A stretch of DNA of 64,000 bases from CAZPQK01 sp964588695 (GTDB lineage Bacteria; Krumholzibacteriota; Krumholzibacteriia; WVZY01; JAKEHA01): assembly GCA_964588695.1 (NCBI GenBank), contig CAZPQK010000010.1, positions 1 to 64,000 on the forward strand, in the 5' to 3' direction. The notes under the pieces are model-generated. The model made no database searches. It saw nothing but the letters and a program-made list of their open reading frames with translations, and was not told the origin of the DNA. Each line of letters starts with the position of its first letter. Within the stretch, counting starts at the first letter, position 1. Below are positions 1 to 9,706 of this stretch, one piece after another. A program made the position numbers and the translations under genes.

Positions 1-1
1 G

Positions 2-1171
2 CTTATGGGCGGCGCCGAGATCCGTAACTTCAACCTCATGAAGGAGACCGCACGGGCTGGTCACGACGTTTACCTGCTGTCTTTTCTGCTGGGACGCAAT
101 GATCGTGACCAATTCGACGGACTGACACCGCACTGCAAGAAGGTCGTCGGTATCGATCTTATTCGCCCCAAGACATCGCGAATCAGTAAAGCACTAAAAT
201 CGGTGGCGGGGGGCTCGCGTCCGTTTATCATCGACGAATACTTCCGCCCGCAAATGGTCGCCGCGCTGGAGAAGATTGTCGAAGAAGAGAAGATCGACGT
301 CATCCATTCGCACTTCTTGCACGTTGCGCAGTATGCGGAGTACAAGGGTCGCGCCGCTTTTGTTTACGACGCCCACAACCTCGAACATGTCTTATGGGAT
401 CGCTTCGCTCGTTTTCAAAAAAATCCGGCCATGAAGACGTTTGCAAAAATACAGCTACCCAAGTTTGTCGAATGGCAAAAACGTGTCGCTGCGCACTCCG
501 AGAAAATCGTAACGCTGTCCGACGATGACCGCGACGAGTTCCTTCGTATTGCCCCGGACGCCGACATCACCACCGTTTCCAATGGGGCCGACATTGAGTT
601 CTTTCAACCCTTGCCCGATATCAAAGTCGAAGAAGATTCGGTCATCTATTTTGCAAACTTTGGTTGGCCGCCGCAAGATGACGCGGCCTTGTACTTTCAC
701 AACGAGATACTTCCAATCGTTCGCAAAGAACGTCCCAACGTTAAACTCTATCTGGTGGGCAAAACCCCTCCAGAAGCCATTCGACGCCTGGCGTCCGATA
801 GCGTTATCGTGACGGGCTTTGTTGAAGACATTCGTGAGTACATTCAACGCGCGTCAGTTGTAGTGCTGCCACTGCGCGTTGGCGCTGGCACCAAGCATCG
901 GGTGTTCCAGAGCCTGGCCATGAAGAAACCCCTGGTGACCACATCGGTAGGTGCCGAAGGCATCGCCCTGGAGCAGGACAAAACCGCGATGGTAACCGAC
1001 GACACCGCGACGTTCGCCAGATACACGTTAGATTTGTTGGGCGATGCCGCCAAGCGAAACGCCATGGGAGAAGCTGGTCGCGAATTGGTGGTTAATCACT
1101 ACGACTGGCGCGCGAACTACAAGGTTCTGGATCGTGTTTTTGAAGAGGCGGTAGCCAAGCGCCGCGGCTAA
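2..1171 (+). CDS. Glycosyltransferase family 4 (GT-B fold), 5' end cut by window edge
   Basis: Likely transfers a nucleotide-activated sugar to a growing exopolysaccharide at the cytoplasmic face of the inner membrane. The visible frame opens with LMGGAEIRNF, the glycine-rich acceptor-side loop that normally follows the first beta strand of GT4 enzymes, so perhaps 10-20 N-terminal residues lie outside the window and the ATG at 5 is not the real start. The C-terminal donor-binding half is clear around residues 290-320 (GAGTKHRVFQSLAMKKPLVT, then GAEGI), the usual G-x-G-x-K plus E-x-x-A-x-x-x-P arrangement. The next gene begins 17 nt downstream on the same strand, and the setting is an exosortase-linked polysaccharide locus. 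The sugar specificity cannot be read from the sequence. Confidence 0.88.
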   Translation, partial: LMGGAEIRNFNLMKETARAGHDVYLLSFLLGRNDRDQFDGLTPHCKKVVGIDLIRPKTSRISKALKSVAGGSRPFIIDEYFRPQMVAALEKIVEEEKIDVIHSHFLHVAQYAEYKGRAAFVYDAHNLEHVLWDRFARFQKNPAMKTFAKIQLPKFVEWQKRVAAHSEKIVTLSDDDRDEFLRIAPDADITTVSNGADIEFFQPLPDIKVEEDSVIYFANFGWPPQDDAALYFHNEILPIVRKERPNVKLYLVGKTPPEAIRRLASDSVIVTGFVEDIREYIQRASVVVLPLRVGAGTKHRVFQSLAMKKPLVTTSVGAEGIALEQDKTAMVTDDTATFARYTLDLLGDAAKRNAMGEAGRELVVNHYDWRANYKVLDRVFEEAVAKRRG

Positions 1172-1187
1172 GCGCGCCCAGCGACTT

Positions 1188-3830
1188 ATGAAACGCAACC
1201 CCGTTCCTGTTCTTACTTATCACAGCGTCGGCAACATTCGCGACGACTGGGACTGGAGCATCCTCACCCATCCCTGGCAAACCTTCGAAGACCAGATGGC
1301 CGCGCTTAAGTCGGCAGGATACCGGGCAATCGACTTGCCGTCATTGCACCTTCACAACAGCGGCCAGTCCGAACTTACCGGGCGCGTTGTGGCGCTTACC
1401 TTTGACGACGGATATCTGGACAACTGGGTCTACGCGGTTCCGCTAATGCGAAAGTACGGCATGATGGGAACAGTCGTAGTGAACCCGGAGTTCGTCCATC
1501 CCGGCGATGACGTGCGCCCAACATTGCAAGATGTGTGGGACGGCAAGTGCCACATCGACGATCTTCAGACCTCCGGATTCATGACCTGGGCGGAACTCAA
1601 GGCGGCTTCTGACCAAGGCGTGTTGTTGGCGGAGTCGCACGCGCTGACCCACACCTGGTATCCCACCGGACCCACCGTCGTCGACTTCCACTACCCGGGT
1701 GACCATCGCTACTGGTTGGATTGGAACACCGACCCAACGCGCAAGCCGCGCTATTTGGACGACGTAGCCGCATCGTCTGTCCCGGCCGGAACCCCAATCT
1801 ACGAACACGACAAGAGCCTCCAGGCCCGCCGTTACGAGCCCGACCAGGGGGAGACCGACGCCGTACTGCGGGCGGTAAGGGACGCCGGAGAGGGTTTTTT
1901 TGAGCGACCAGACTGGCGCGAACAACTTTACAGTACACTCGAGCATTACCGTGCAACCCACGGAGTACACGGTACTTATGAAAGCGACCAAGACCGCCTG
2001 GACCGCTACCGCCATGAGCTCACCGAGTCCAAGCGCCTCATCGAAGCGCACGTCGGAAAACCTGCGGATGTGTTGATCTGGCCAGGCGGTGGAAACGAGC
2101 CCGCTAGCGTCGAAATTGCGGCTTCGGTGTACAAAATGACAACGCGGCCAACTCGGGATGCCGGTGGCAGAAAGAACTGCTTCGGTGAGGATCCCGGCCG
2201 ATTTACTCGAATCGGTTCGCCGTATATCGAGATAGCCGGAGACGCGATATACGTGCCGGGTAAGTACCTGTTGCGACAGCTAGACGAGTTCCGCGGCAAC
2301 AAGCGCGCGCGTATGCAGAGGCAGATTGTTAAACTTGGCATTCTTGCGGGCCACCGACTGGGCGTCTGGCCTCGATGGCGAGGCGCTTCTCGCGCACAAC
2401 TTGGCGTGGGGCGGCAGAATTTGAAGAAGCTCCGGGGCGTAGACGACCAAACCAAAGCGTACGGCCGCTTGCTTTGCGTTGCTTATCATTTTCCGCCTAT
2501 CAACAGCGCGGGCGTCGCTCGCATGGTCGGTTTTATCAAGTACCTGCATCGCAAGGGCTGGAAAACAACCGTGGTATCGGTTCAACGCTCGGCGGTCGAA
2601 AAAGTTGACCCCGGCACTATGCGACGTATTCCCGCCGATACGTCGGTCTATCGAACGCCCATTTTTGAAACCGCCGCAGTCATGAAAATGATTGTCGGGC
2701 GAGTAAAAGGAACGAAAGAAGTCGGTGACGGCACGCTGGCCGCACCTGCATTAAGCGGCGCGCACGGCGGGGAAGAAGCCGCACCTCCGCGACCTTCGCT
2801 GAAACAGCGGGTGGTCAAACAGATCAAGCGCGCGGGTCGGTCGCTGTATTTGTCCACGACGTTTCCCGACAAGCAGGCGGGTTGGTTCTGGCCACTACTG
2901 GGACAAACTCGCAGGATCATGAAACAGAACCGGTACGACGCAGTCCTGTCGTCCAGCCCGCCGCATTCCAGCCACCTGGTTCCTGCGGTCCTCAAGTCGT
3001 TTTACAAGTTTGTCTGGTTTGCCGATTTCCGCGACGGCTGGACGGCACCCAGCTATGCCAGACTCAATCCGGTTTGGATGTGGGCGGCGCGGCGGTTGGA
3101 AACTTTTGTTCTGCGACGCGCCGACGTTGTTGTAGCCAACACCAACGGAAACCGTGCAGAACTCTTGAAGACCTTCAAATTCTTGACTCCCGAAAAGGTC
3201 ATGGTCATTACAAACGGATACGACGCCACCCCAGTCCACGACCAGACCGACATCGCGCCCGAGGATGTCGACTGCGACACGATCTATCTCGGAGAGGTCT
3301 ATCCGGAAGCGCTAGAAGTGTTGATCGACGTGTTCGCTGCGATTAAGGGTTCGGGCGAGCGGGTGCCCCGGCTGTTTATTTATGGACGGTTGGCCGAACG
3401 CGATCACGCCAAGATTGTACAAGCAGGTCTCGACCAGGACATCCTGTTCCGGGGAACTGTGTCTTTGGACCGAAGTATCGCCATCATGCGGCACGCACCA
3501 TCATTGCTGCTTATGCTACCGCATTCCAAAGGCGGCAGTACAACGGTGCCGAGCAAGCTCTACGCATACATGTTTTCCGGCAGCCCCATGATTGCACTGG
3601 CGCCCGATGGAGACGCCGCGGACATCATCGAAGAAACCGGCAGCGGTGTGGTTGTCAAAGACACCGATCCCGCCGCAGCCGGAGCCAAGGTAATCGCCGC
3701 GGTAAAGAAGATTCATGCGGGTGAGCCGCTCGCAACGGCCGACGATGCCGCACGCGAACGGTATACGACCAAATGGCTGGCCAACCGGCTTCACACTGCG
3801 ATTGAGGAGCGACTACAACGGCGTGGTTAA
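1188..3830 (+). CDS. Bifunctional polysaccharide deacetylase (NodB) - glycosyltransferase fusion
   Basis: An 880-residue two-domain protein. Residues about 1-380 are a NodB-type metal-dependent deacetylase: TFDDGY at 71-76 carries the metal/catalytic Asp pair and SHALTH at 150-155 is the zinc-binding H-x3-H motif, both intact. A basic linker follows. From about residue 425 a GT-B glycosyltransferase begins (LLCVAYHFPPINSAGVARM), with a C-terminal donor site near 785-800 (TVPSKLYAYMFSGSPMIAL). Single-domain family members are roughly 250-350 and 380-430 residues, so this is a head-to-tail fusion read in one uninterrupted frame. It probably deacetylates and elongates the same cytoplasmic glycan intermediate. 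No signal peptide is visible, which is odd for a classical NodB domain but matches cytoplasmic action. Its stop overlaps the GTG start of the next gene. Confidence 0.85.
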   Translation: MKRNPVPVLTYHSVGNIRDDWDWSILTHPWQTFEDQMAALKSAGYRAIDLPSLHLHNSGQSELTGRVVALTFDDGYLDNWVYAVPLMRKYGMMGTVVVNPEFVHPGDDVRPTLQDVWDGKCHIDDLQTSGFMTWAELKAASDQGVLLAESHALTHTWYPTGPTVVDFHYPGDHRYWLDWNTDPTRKPRYLDDVAASSVPAGTPIYEHDKSLQARRYEPDQGETDAVLRAVRDAGEGFFERPDWREQLYSTLEHYRATHGVHGTYESDQDRLDRYRHELTESKRLIEAHVGKPADVLIWPGGGNEPASVEIAASVYKMTTRPTRDAGGRKNCFGEDPGRFTRIGSPYIEIAGDAIYVPGKYLLRQLDEFRGNKRARMQRQIVKLGILAGHRLGVWPRWRGASRAQLGVGRQNLKKLRGVDDQTKAYGRLLCVAYHFPPINSAGVARMVGFIKYLHRKGWKTTVVSVQRSAVEKVDPGTMRRIPADTSVYRTPIFETAAVMKMIVGRVKGTKEVGDGTLAAPALSGAHGGEEAAPPRPSLKQRVVKQIKRAGRSLYLSTTFPDKQAGWFWPLLGQTRRIMKQNRYDAVLSSSPPHSSHLVPAVLKSFYKFVWFADFRDGWTAPSYARLNPVWMWAARRLETFVLRRADVVVANTNGNRAELLKTFKFLTPEKVMVITNGYDATPVHDQTDIAPEDVDCDTIYLGEVYPEALEVLIDVFAAIKGSGERVPRLFIYGRLAERDHAKIVQAGLDQDILFRGTVSLDRSIAIMRHAPSLLLMLPHSKGGSTTVPSKLYAYMFSGSPMIALAPDGDAADIIEETGSGVVVKDTDPAAAGAKVIAAVKKIHAGEPLATADDAARERYTTKWLANRLHTAIEERLQRRG

Positions 3831-5217
3831 GCGTCAGGCAGTAAACGCGATATTAATGTTCCTGGGCACGGTAGCGGCCGTGCTGGTGGCGTTGCTGTTG
3901 CTTCGGAACGATCGCATGGCCATTGGCCTGGTCGTCGGTGGTATCGGTGCGTTCCTGGTTTTCTCCCAGCCCTTCATTGGACTTCTCAACTATCTGGTTT
4001 TTCTCTTCGTCCGTCCGCAGGAGTTTATCCCGGCGCTAAGTGCCGCACCCGTTATGCTGATGATCGCGGCTGCGACTTCGGGCGTCCTGGTCCTGCACAC
4101 GATCCTCAATCGGAAGCCGTTCCACATCACCAAGTCGCCACAGAATCTCCTGGTGATTTGGTTCTTTCTGGCGATTCTTGCCTCGCACATGAGCATGGTC
4201 AACTTCGGGGGAACGGTTGCCGCCGCAGAAGAAACCATTACCAAGATCATTCTCTATTTTCTTGTCGCAATGCTTGTGGATACCGAGCGCAAGTTTCGCG
4301 TGGTTCTGGACCTGTTACTGGCACTCACCATGGTGCTGGCTATTCAAGGCATTGTTCAGCACTATACCGGGATGGGTCTGGGCGGAGCGACTGCTTTTGC
4401 CGGCGAGCGAATTCAGGGAATTGGTATCTTCAGCGACCCTAACGATCTCGCGGTTGCGTTAATCATGCCGGTGCCTTACGTGTTCCTTTTGTTGACCGAC
4501 TCGCGCAACCTGCTAATCAAGGCTCTCGGGCTGATCGCGCTGGCAATTTTGCTGTACGGAATCTTTCTGACCCAGTCGCGAGGAGCATTACTCAGTACCG
4601 GCGCGATTTTTATAATCTTCATCGCCCGACGGTTCGGGTTGGTACCCGCGATCACGCTAGGTGTCCTGGCCTTCATGGCCATCTTCGTCGTGGCTCCGCG
4701 AATGTCACAGATATCTACCGAAGAGGCATCGGCCTACGGAAGAATCCTAGCATGGACCACAGCGTTTGAACTCATCGAATACCGCCCGCTCTTTGGCGTT
4801 GGCTATGATATGTTTGTCAGTTACCACAGCCGAACCGCTCATAATTCTTATTTGCTTTGCTTTAGCGAACTGGGCCTGTTTGGCATTTTTCCTTGGGTGA
4901 TGCTGTTCTTCATATCGATCAAGAACATGCATTTTATCACCGGGGATGCACGTCCCAAACGCGACACTCTGGCGCTATACTCCGACTCGGTGATGTTGGG
5001 GTTGATCGCATTCTTTGCCGGTACCATGTTCTTGTCACGCACCTACAGTGAGTTGTTGTTTATCTATTTCGGTCTGGCTTCTGCGGTAACGCGGATGTTT
5101 GTGGTTAAGTACCCCGGTGTCTACAAGTTGGTTGAGCGGCGCGATTTTCGACACACCGCGTTCGCTGTCGTCGGCCTTTGGCTTCTTCACAAGGTGTTTT
5201 TGATCCTCTCTTTCTAA
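3823..5217 (+). CDS. O-antigen ligase-like membrane protein (exosortase-associated O-glycosylation ligase type)
   Basis: A polytopic inner-membrane protein of 464 residues with about 10-12 hydrophobic segments. The N-terminal part contains FLFVRPQEFIP between early helices, a segment I associate with the putative O-glycosylation ligases that accompany exosortase A. The C-terminal part has the Wzy/WaaL-type periplasmic loop (FGVGYDMF then SRTAHNSYLLCFSELGLFG), including the conserved H-N-x-Y-L. I place the start at GTG 3823, overlapping the preceding stop by 8 nt, because the longer frame from 3715 would add a stretch antiparallel in character to the preceding gene and no membrane or signal segment. 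The likely role is ligation or polymerisation of lipid-linked glycan in the periplasm. Polymerase and ligase cannot be told apart from sequence. Confidence 0.82.
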   Translation: MVKRQAVNAILMFLGTVAAVLVALLLLRNDRMAIGLVVGGIGAFLVFSQPFIGLLNYLVFLFVRPQEFIPALSAAPVMLMIAAATSGVLVLHTILNRKPFHITKSPQNLLVIWFFLAILASHMSMVNFGGTVAAAEETITKIILYFLVAMLVDTERKFRVVLDLLLALTMVLAIQGIVQHYTGMGLGGATAFAGERIQGIGIFSDPNDLAVALIMPVPYVFLLLTDSRNLLIKALGLIALAILLYGIFLTQSRGALLSTGAIFIIFIARRFGLVPAITLGVLAFMAIFVVAPRMSQISTEEASAYGRILAWTTAFELIEYRPLFGVGYDMFVSYHSRTAHNSYLLCFSELGLFGIFPWVMLFFISIKNMHFITGDARPKRDTLALYSDSVMLGLIAFFAGTMFLSRTYSELLFIYFGLASAVTRMFVVKYPGVYKLVERRDFRHTAFAVVGLWLLHKVFLILSF

Positions 5218-5218
5218 G

Positions 5219-6559
5219 ATGGAATGGTTTCAATTACTCAATAACCTTTACGGTGATATTCGTGGGTTCAATCGTTCGAAAACCCGTCAGCGTGTCGCCA
5301 GTGCGGCGAACAAATCCTCGGACGCACTTCGAACAGAATCCCTTGCGCTTTTCTCGCAGCGTGTACACGACGCGGTTTCGCGCTTTCCAGCCTATGCGCA
5401 ATGGCTGACCGAGCGCGGCGTCAGCGTACAACCCGGGCAAATCGTGGCGCCCGAAGACATTCCTGTTTGGACCAAGCCCGACCAGGTGGCGTTCTTCAAA
5501 ACGCTAACCGGCCCACCGGTTCCGAACGCGTATCAACACAGCAGCGGGGGATCGACGGGAGTACCATCGAAGTTCTACGTAACCCGCGAATCGTATGAAT
5601 ATCGGACAGCAGTCTGGGACCGGGCCTATGGTATGGCGGGCGCGCAACCAGGCGTCCGATCGATTCATTTTTGGAGTTCGCCCCTGTCTCCTCCGCCGTG
5701 GCTGGCACGTACCAAACGCGACCTGCATCAGCGCATGAAGCGTCGTAAGATGGTCGACATTCTGCAGCAGCAAACCGCGACTAGTAAAGAAGCCTCCGTC
5801 TCGTTGCTCGAATCGTACCGCCCCGAAGCGGTGGTGAGCTTTGCCCATTATCTTGTTGCGTTATCGATCCACATACGAGACCGCGGCCGGCCCATTGCTC
5901 GCCGGGTCCCGCGAGTTATGACGGCGTCGGAATGGTTACCCGCCGGACAGCGGGAGATCATTCAAGAACACCTTGCCGAGCAAGTGTTTCTGTCGTACGG
6001 GTGCCGCGAGTTTATGTCGATTGGTATGGAGTGCTCGGAGCACCGCGGTTATCACTTGAATATCGACAACCTTTGGGTCGAAGTAGTCGACGACCAGGGG
6101 CACGCGCTACCCCCGGGACGATCCGGTCGCGTGGTGGTGACCGATCTGCACAATGTCGCTAACCCATTCATTCGCTATGACCTCACTGATGTCGGCGTGA
6201 TGGCGCCCGACGAGCCTTGTCCCTGTGGCTGTCCGTTTCCGATCCTGGCGGATGTTGAAGGGCGCGTACAAGATGTTATTGTTCGTGACGACGGCGAGCG
6301 GATGTCGGCGATGTTCCTTAACTACATTGCGCGTGATTTCGATTTCGTCGATGGTTATCAGTTGGTTCAGCACGCGCCTGGCCGCGTCACTTTCAAGCTG
6401 GTCACGTCGCGCACGCTCGTCGACGCCGACAAGGCCGCGGTTGTCGCCCGAATGCGCGAACGCCTGGGGCCGGACATGGACATTACCGTGGCGGAGGTCG
6501 CCGAACTCACCCGCAAGCCAAACGGGAAGGTCGCGTTCGTGGTTTCGGAGATGGATTGA
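5219..6559 (+). CDS. PaaK/CapK-like adenylate-forming enzyme (phenylacetate-CoA ligase family)
   Basis: A 446-residue AMP-forming enzyme. The ATP phosphate-binding loop SSGGSTGVPSKF lies near residues 108-119, followed by the aromatic YEYRTAVW segment typical of the CapK/PaaK group. YGCREF (about 260) and the adenine/ribose-binding region FIRYDLTDVG (about 318) follow, and the end resembles the mobile C-terminal domain, with its Lys region at RKPNGKVAFV. Family members activate carboxylic acids to acyl-adenylates or acyl-CoA. CapK-like members in polysaccharide loci are thought to supply acyl or amino-acid decorations, so a glycan-modifying role is inferred here. It starts 2 nt after the preceding stop and overlaps the next ATG at TGATG, suggesting translational coupling. 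Confidence 0.82.
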   Translation: MEWFQLLNNLYGDIRGFNRSKTRQRVASAANKSSDALRTESLALFSQRVHDAVSRFPAYAQWLTERGVSVQPGQIVAPEDIPVWTKPDQVAFFKTLTGPPVPNAYQHSSGGSTGVPSKFYVTRESYEYRTAVWDRAYGMAGAQPGVRSIHFWSSPLSPPPWLARTKRDLHQRMKRRKMVDILQQQTATSKEASVSLLESYRPEAVVSFAHYLVALSIHIRDRGRPIARRVPRVMTASEWLPAGQREIIQEHLAEQVFLSYGCREFMSIGMECSEHRGYHLNIDNLWVEVVDDQGHALPPGRSGRVVVTDLHNVANPFIRYDLTDVGVMAPDEPCPCGCPFPILADVEGRVQDVIVRDDGERMSAMFLNYIARDFDFVDGYQLVQHAPGRVTFKLVTSRTLVDADKAAVVARMRERLGPDMDITVAEVAELTRKPNGKVAFVVSEMD

Positions 6560-7701
6560 TGTTTGGCCCGCTAACTTTTGCAATTGTTCTCATAGCGCTG
6601 GTCACGGCGATCATCGCGAGAATCGTGCGAGCACGTTGCCTGGACCGAATCGCGATGGGACACTTCGCGCGTCGGCGGGAGCCTTTCCCGGAAGCGCGGC
6701 ACCTGTTTGTGTTCCTGACTGACCATTACGAGCCCTTGTGGAAAGGGGCCAGTCATCAGCAGGGAATCGAACGAGTGCGTCATTGGTGCGAGAACTATCC
6801 GAGACTAGTTGACGATATTCGCGATCGCGGTGGTCGAACTCCGCAGCACGCATACTTCTACCCGGAAGAAGAATATCTTCCCGAGTGTATGGAACTGCTT
6901 GCGGATCAGGTCAAGCGCGGCTTTGGCGATGTAGAGGTTCACTTGCATCATCGCAACGACACCGCTGCCAACCTTCGCGAAACGCTCACCAACTACACGC
7001 GTCGGCTTCGAGATCAACACGGACTATTGCGCGACGATGGCAACGGCAAACCTACCTATGGGTTTATTCATGGTAACTGGGTGCTGGCCAACTCGCACCC
7101 TGAAGGCGACCATTGCGGCGTTGACAACGAAGTCGACGTGTTGTTGCAGACCGGCTGTTATGCCGATTTTACGTTTCCGTCGGCACCCGACCGTTCGCAA
7201 CCCCCGGTTACAAACCGCATCTACTATGCAAGCGGAAACCCCAAGACAAAGACGCATTGGGAGGGCATCGACGCACGGTTTAAACAACCCGGACCAGACG
7301 ATCGTTTGCTACTGGTAAATGGAACCGTCGGCATTAACTGGCAGCAACGCCGCCGCGGGGTGCTGCCGGCGGTAGAGAACTCCGATATTAACTATGGCAA
7401 TCCAGTGACGCGAGACCGGGTCGACATGTGGGTTCGCACCGGTGTGCATGTGGCCGGGTTTCCGCGATGGTCCTTTATAAAAGCTCATACGCACGGTTTG
7501 CAGGACAAGAACGCTGCATTACTTTTGTCCCAAAAAGGACTGGACTTTTACCGATACCTGCTGGACGCGTACAACGATGGCGATCGTTACACGGTTCATT
7601 TTGTGACTCCCTGGGAGGCCAGATGCCTCATCAAGGCGTTAGAACGGGGAGATTCTGACGCAATCGATCGTGCCGAGAACCATTTTCAATACACAACTTA
7701 G
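6559..7701 (+). CDS. Membrane-anchored polysaccharide deacetylase-like protein
   Basis: A 380-residue protein starting with an N-terminal hydrophobic anchor (FGPLTFAIVLIALVTAIIA), so it probably acts in the periplasm tethered to the inner membrane. TDHYEP near residue 52 and VHLHHRND near 130 resemble the two metal-ligand motifs of the glycoside hydrolase/deacetylase superfamily (Asp of motif 1, His-x-His of motif 2). Further conserved-looking blocks are YGFIHGNW, HCGVDNE and AGFPRWSFIKAHTHG. It is not a textbook NodB domain, so the assignment rests on fold-level similarity and on its place immediately downstream of the PaaK-like gene (overlapping TGATG). It is the last gene before a 125-nt gap and probably ends the first transcription unit of the locus. 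Confidence 0.6.
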   Translation: MFGPLTFAIVLIALVTAIIARIVRARCLDRIAMGHFARRREPFPEARHLFVFLTDHYEPLWKGASHQQGIERVRHWCENYPRLVDDIRDRGGRTPQHAYFYPEEEYLPECMELLADQVKRGFGDVEVHLHHRNDTAANLRETLTNYTRRLRDQHGLLRDDGNGKPTYGFIHGNWVLANSHPEGDHCGVDNEVDVLLQTGCYADFTFPSAPDRSQPPVTNRIYYASGNPKTKTHWEGIDARFKQPGPDDRLLLVNGTVGINWQQRRRGVLPAVENSDINYGNPVTRDRVDMWVRTGVHVAGFPRWSFIKAHTHGLQDKNAALLLSQKGLDFYRYLLDAYNDGDRYTVHFVTPWEARCLIKALERGDSDAIDRAENHFQYTT

Positions 7702-7826
7702 CGAGTCGCACCCATAAACGCGCGTATTTCTGCTTGACCTAATCGCCGTTTTTGCCCACCTTACGCGTCAAAACCACCCCACCAATAACTCTTCACACGC
7801 TCGGTCGAGACATAAGGGGAAGTGCT

Positions 7827-9706
7827 TTGGCACTGAACAACGTCAGGGGTTGTGTCTCTTACCGGTCTCAAGCGCGTCGCGTTGGCGCGCAAATTAAAGC
7901 CGGATTGGCGCTTACCGGAACTGGTATCATCGCCGCGATGATGCTGCATCCGACCCAAAGCTTCGCGCAGAACTCGAATCAATCAACGCAACGAACCGTA
8001 AATACTCAGTTTGTATTGTTTAATGCCCAGCCTGCGGCGGTCTATAACCTAAGCCTTAACGGCAACTCCTTCGGTACCACGACGGCGTCCCCGTTTGGGG
8101 TTTGGAGCTTTGTTGCCNNNNNNNNNNCGTTGAGATGATCCAGGAGGGCACGCAACCGGTCACGCCAACCCTACCCACTGCGCTCGCGGCGATTGGCAGT
8201 TCGGAGGGGTGTGCGCTGTTGTCGTGGGATGCACCCGACCCGGCTGAGTTTGTTTTTGAGTACACCGTCTACTGGGGACCGCCAGGAGAGTCCCCATCAG
8301 ACTCCACTGTGGTTAGCGGCCCTCGTATCAGCATCAATAACGACAGGTACGCGACCGCCATCTGTGCCCTTGCCGAAGGCACGTTCGCTTTTCGTATTCG
8401 CGCGCACAACGCTTTCGATCTTTACTCGCCACTGTCGAACATTGCCGAAGCCACCATTACCGGCGGAGATGTCACACCGCCGGCGCCACCAGTTAACTTC
8501 GCACTCACCGAAGAGGAGTTTGGTTGTCTGACTTTTCGTTGGGATCCATCCAGTAGTCCTACCGTGTCGGGATACACCGTTCATTTCGCGTCCTTTTCGG
8601 TGGCGTCGGGAGGAATCAGCGAGTATCCGAATGTGGTGGATGTCGGCAATAGCGGCTCTAAGACGATTTGCGGACTCAACGAGGGCCCGATATACGCCAG
8701 CGTTCGCGCTTACACCGACGGTGGATTGTTTAGTAGTTTCTCGCCCGAGCAGGCCATACAGCTAAGGGGACAGGATGTCGCTGGTCCCATTTTTCTGCGA
8801 ACCATTCCGGTAGACGGGGCGGTCGACATTCCCACCAATCAGCCAATTGGTTTTATGGTGTTGGACGACAAGACCGGTGTCGATTTGAACAACCTGTCGG
8901 TAACCATCAACGGCGAGCCGCAGAGCGATTTTCAAGTCCAGTCGTCGGGCTCTGCCTCCCTGGTGTACGTAATCCCCAGCGAACCGCTGTTGCCCAACAG
9001 CAGCTATGACGTTTCGATTACTGTTGTCGACCGCGCGACACCGGGTAATGAAACCGAAAAGACATTCGCGTTTGAAACTGGAGGATCGGACGTCGTGGAT
9101 ACCGCGGCGCCAACCGTGGTGAAATCCACGCCGCCCCACGGAGCCAAAGGCATCTCGCCATTCACACCCGTGTCCTTTACCGTCAGCGATGCCGCGCTTG
9201 GGTTGGACCTTTCGTCCATCGAAATGACCGTCAATGGAGCGCCAGTCAGTCCCGAGTTTGATGGCGGATTTTACACCGGTACGGTTACTTATTTGCCGCC
9301 CGGGGGGTTCAAACCCGGTTCGAATATCACGGTAACACTAAAAGTGTGCGACCGCGCCTCGCCTTCTAACTGCCTCGACGTCGCCCGTTTGTCGTTCGAA
9401 ACGTCGGTCGAGTACGCGTCCGACGGCCCTGGCGCTATTGTTCCCGACGGATACTGGGCGTCCGACCCAGTCCGACCTATGGAGGTTCGTAACCTTCCAT
9501 TGGAATGGACTGTGCGTATCTTCGACACCGCTGGAACCCAGGTCCGCCGCTTTCGAAATACGGTATCGGACCGGCTAACCTGGGAATGGGATTTCACCAA
9601 CGACCACGGCAGACGAGTGACCCGTGCGCTTTACCTGATCCGCGTCGTAGATAATACCGGGCGGGTCCGTAAAGCCGGGCGCTTCATCGTACAAAGCGAT
9701 CAATGA
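7827..9706 (+). CDS. Secreted multi-domain FN3/Ig-like protein with FlgD-like C-terminus (interrupted by assembly gap)
   Basis: I read one gene split by the 10-N block at 8118-8127; the frames on the two sides differ, as expected when N count is arbitrary. The start is taken as TTG 7827 because AAGGGGA lies 6 nt upstream and the product then opens with a basic region, a hydrophobic core and an Ala-rich signal-peptidase site (HPTQSFAQN). Downstream of the gap there are two fibronectin type III domains (roughly 8160-8460 and 8480-8760), two Ig-like domains beginning TIPVDGAVDIP and STPPHGAKGIS (about 8790-9090 and 9110-9400), and a C-terminal FlgD-like Ig module (VRIFDTAGTQVRRF ... LYLIRVVDNTGR). 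No sorting tail or membrane anchor is seen. It overlaps the exosortase start by 4 nt, so it is in that operon and may be a surface structural component. Confidence 0.72.
8118..8127. other. Assembly gap (10 N)
   Basis: Ten N characters interrupt the FN3/Ig protein gene just after the signal-peptide region. The round number and the frame change across it suggest an unknown-length scaffold gap, so the gene is not necessarily frameshifted in the organism. Confidence 0.98.

Noticed and set aside
1443..2051. Long antisense open frame (202 codons) opposite the deacetylase-GT gene
   Set aside because: Overlaps an unmistakable domain-bearing gene, has no ribosome site and no recognisable motif. GC-rich coding DNA produces such shadows.
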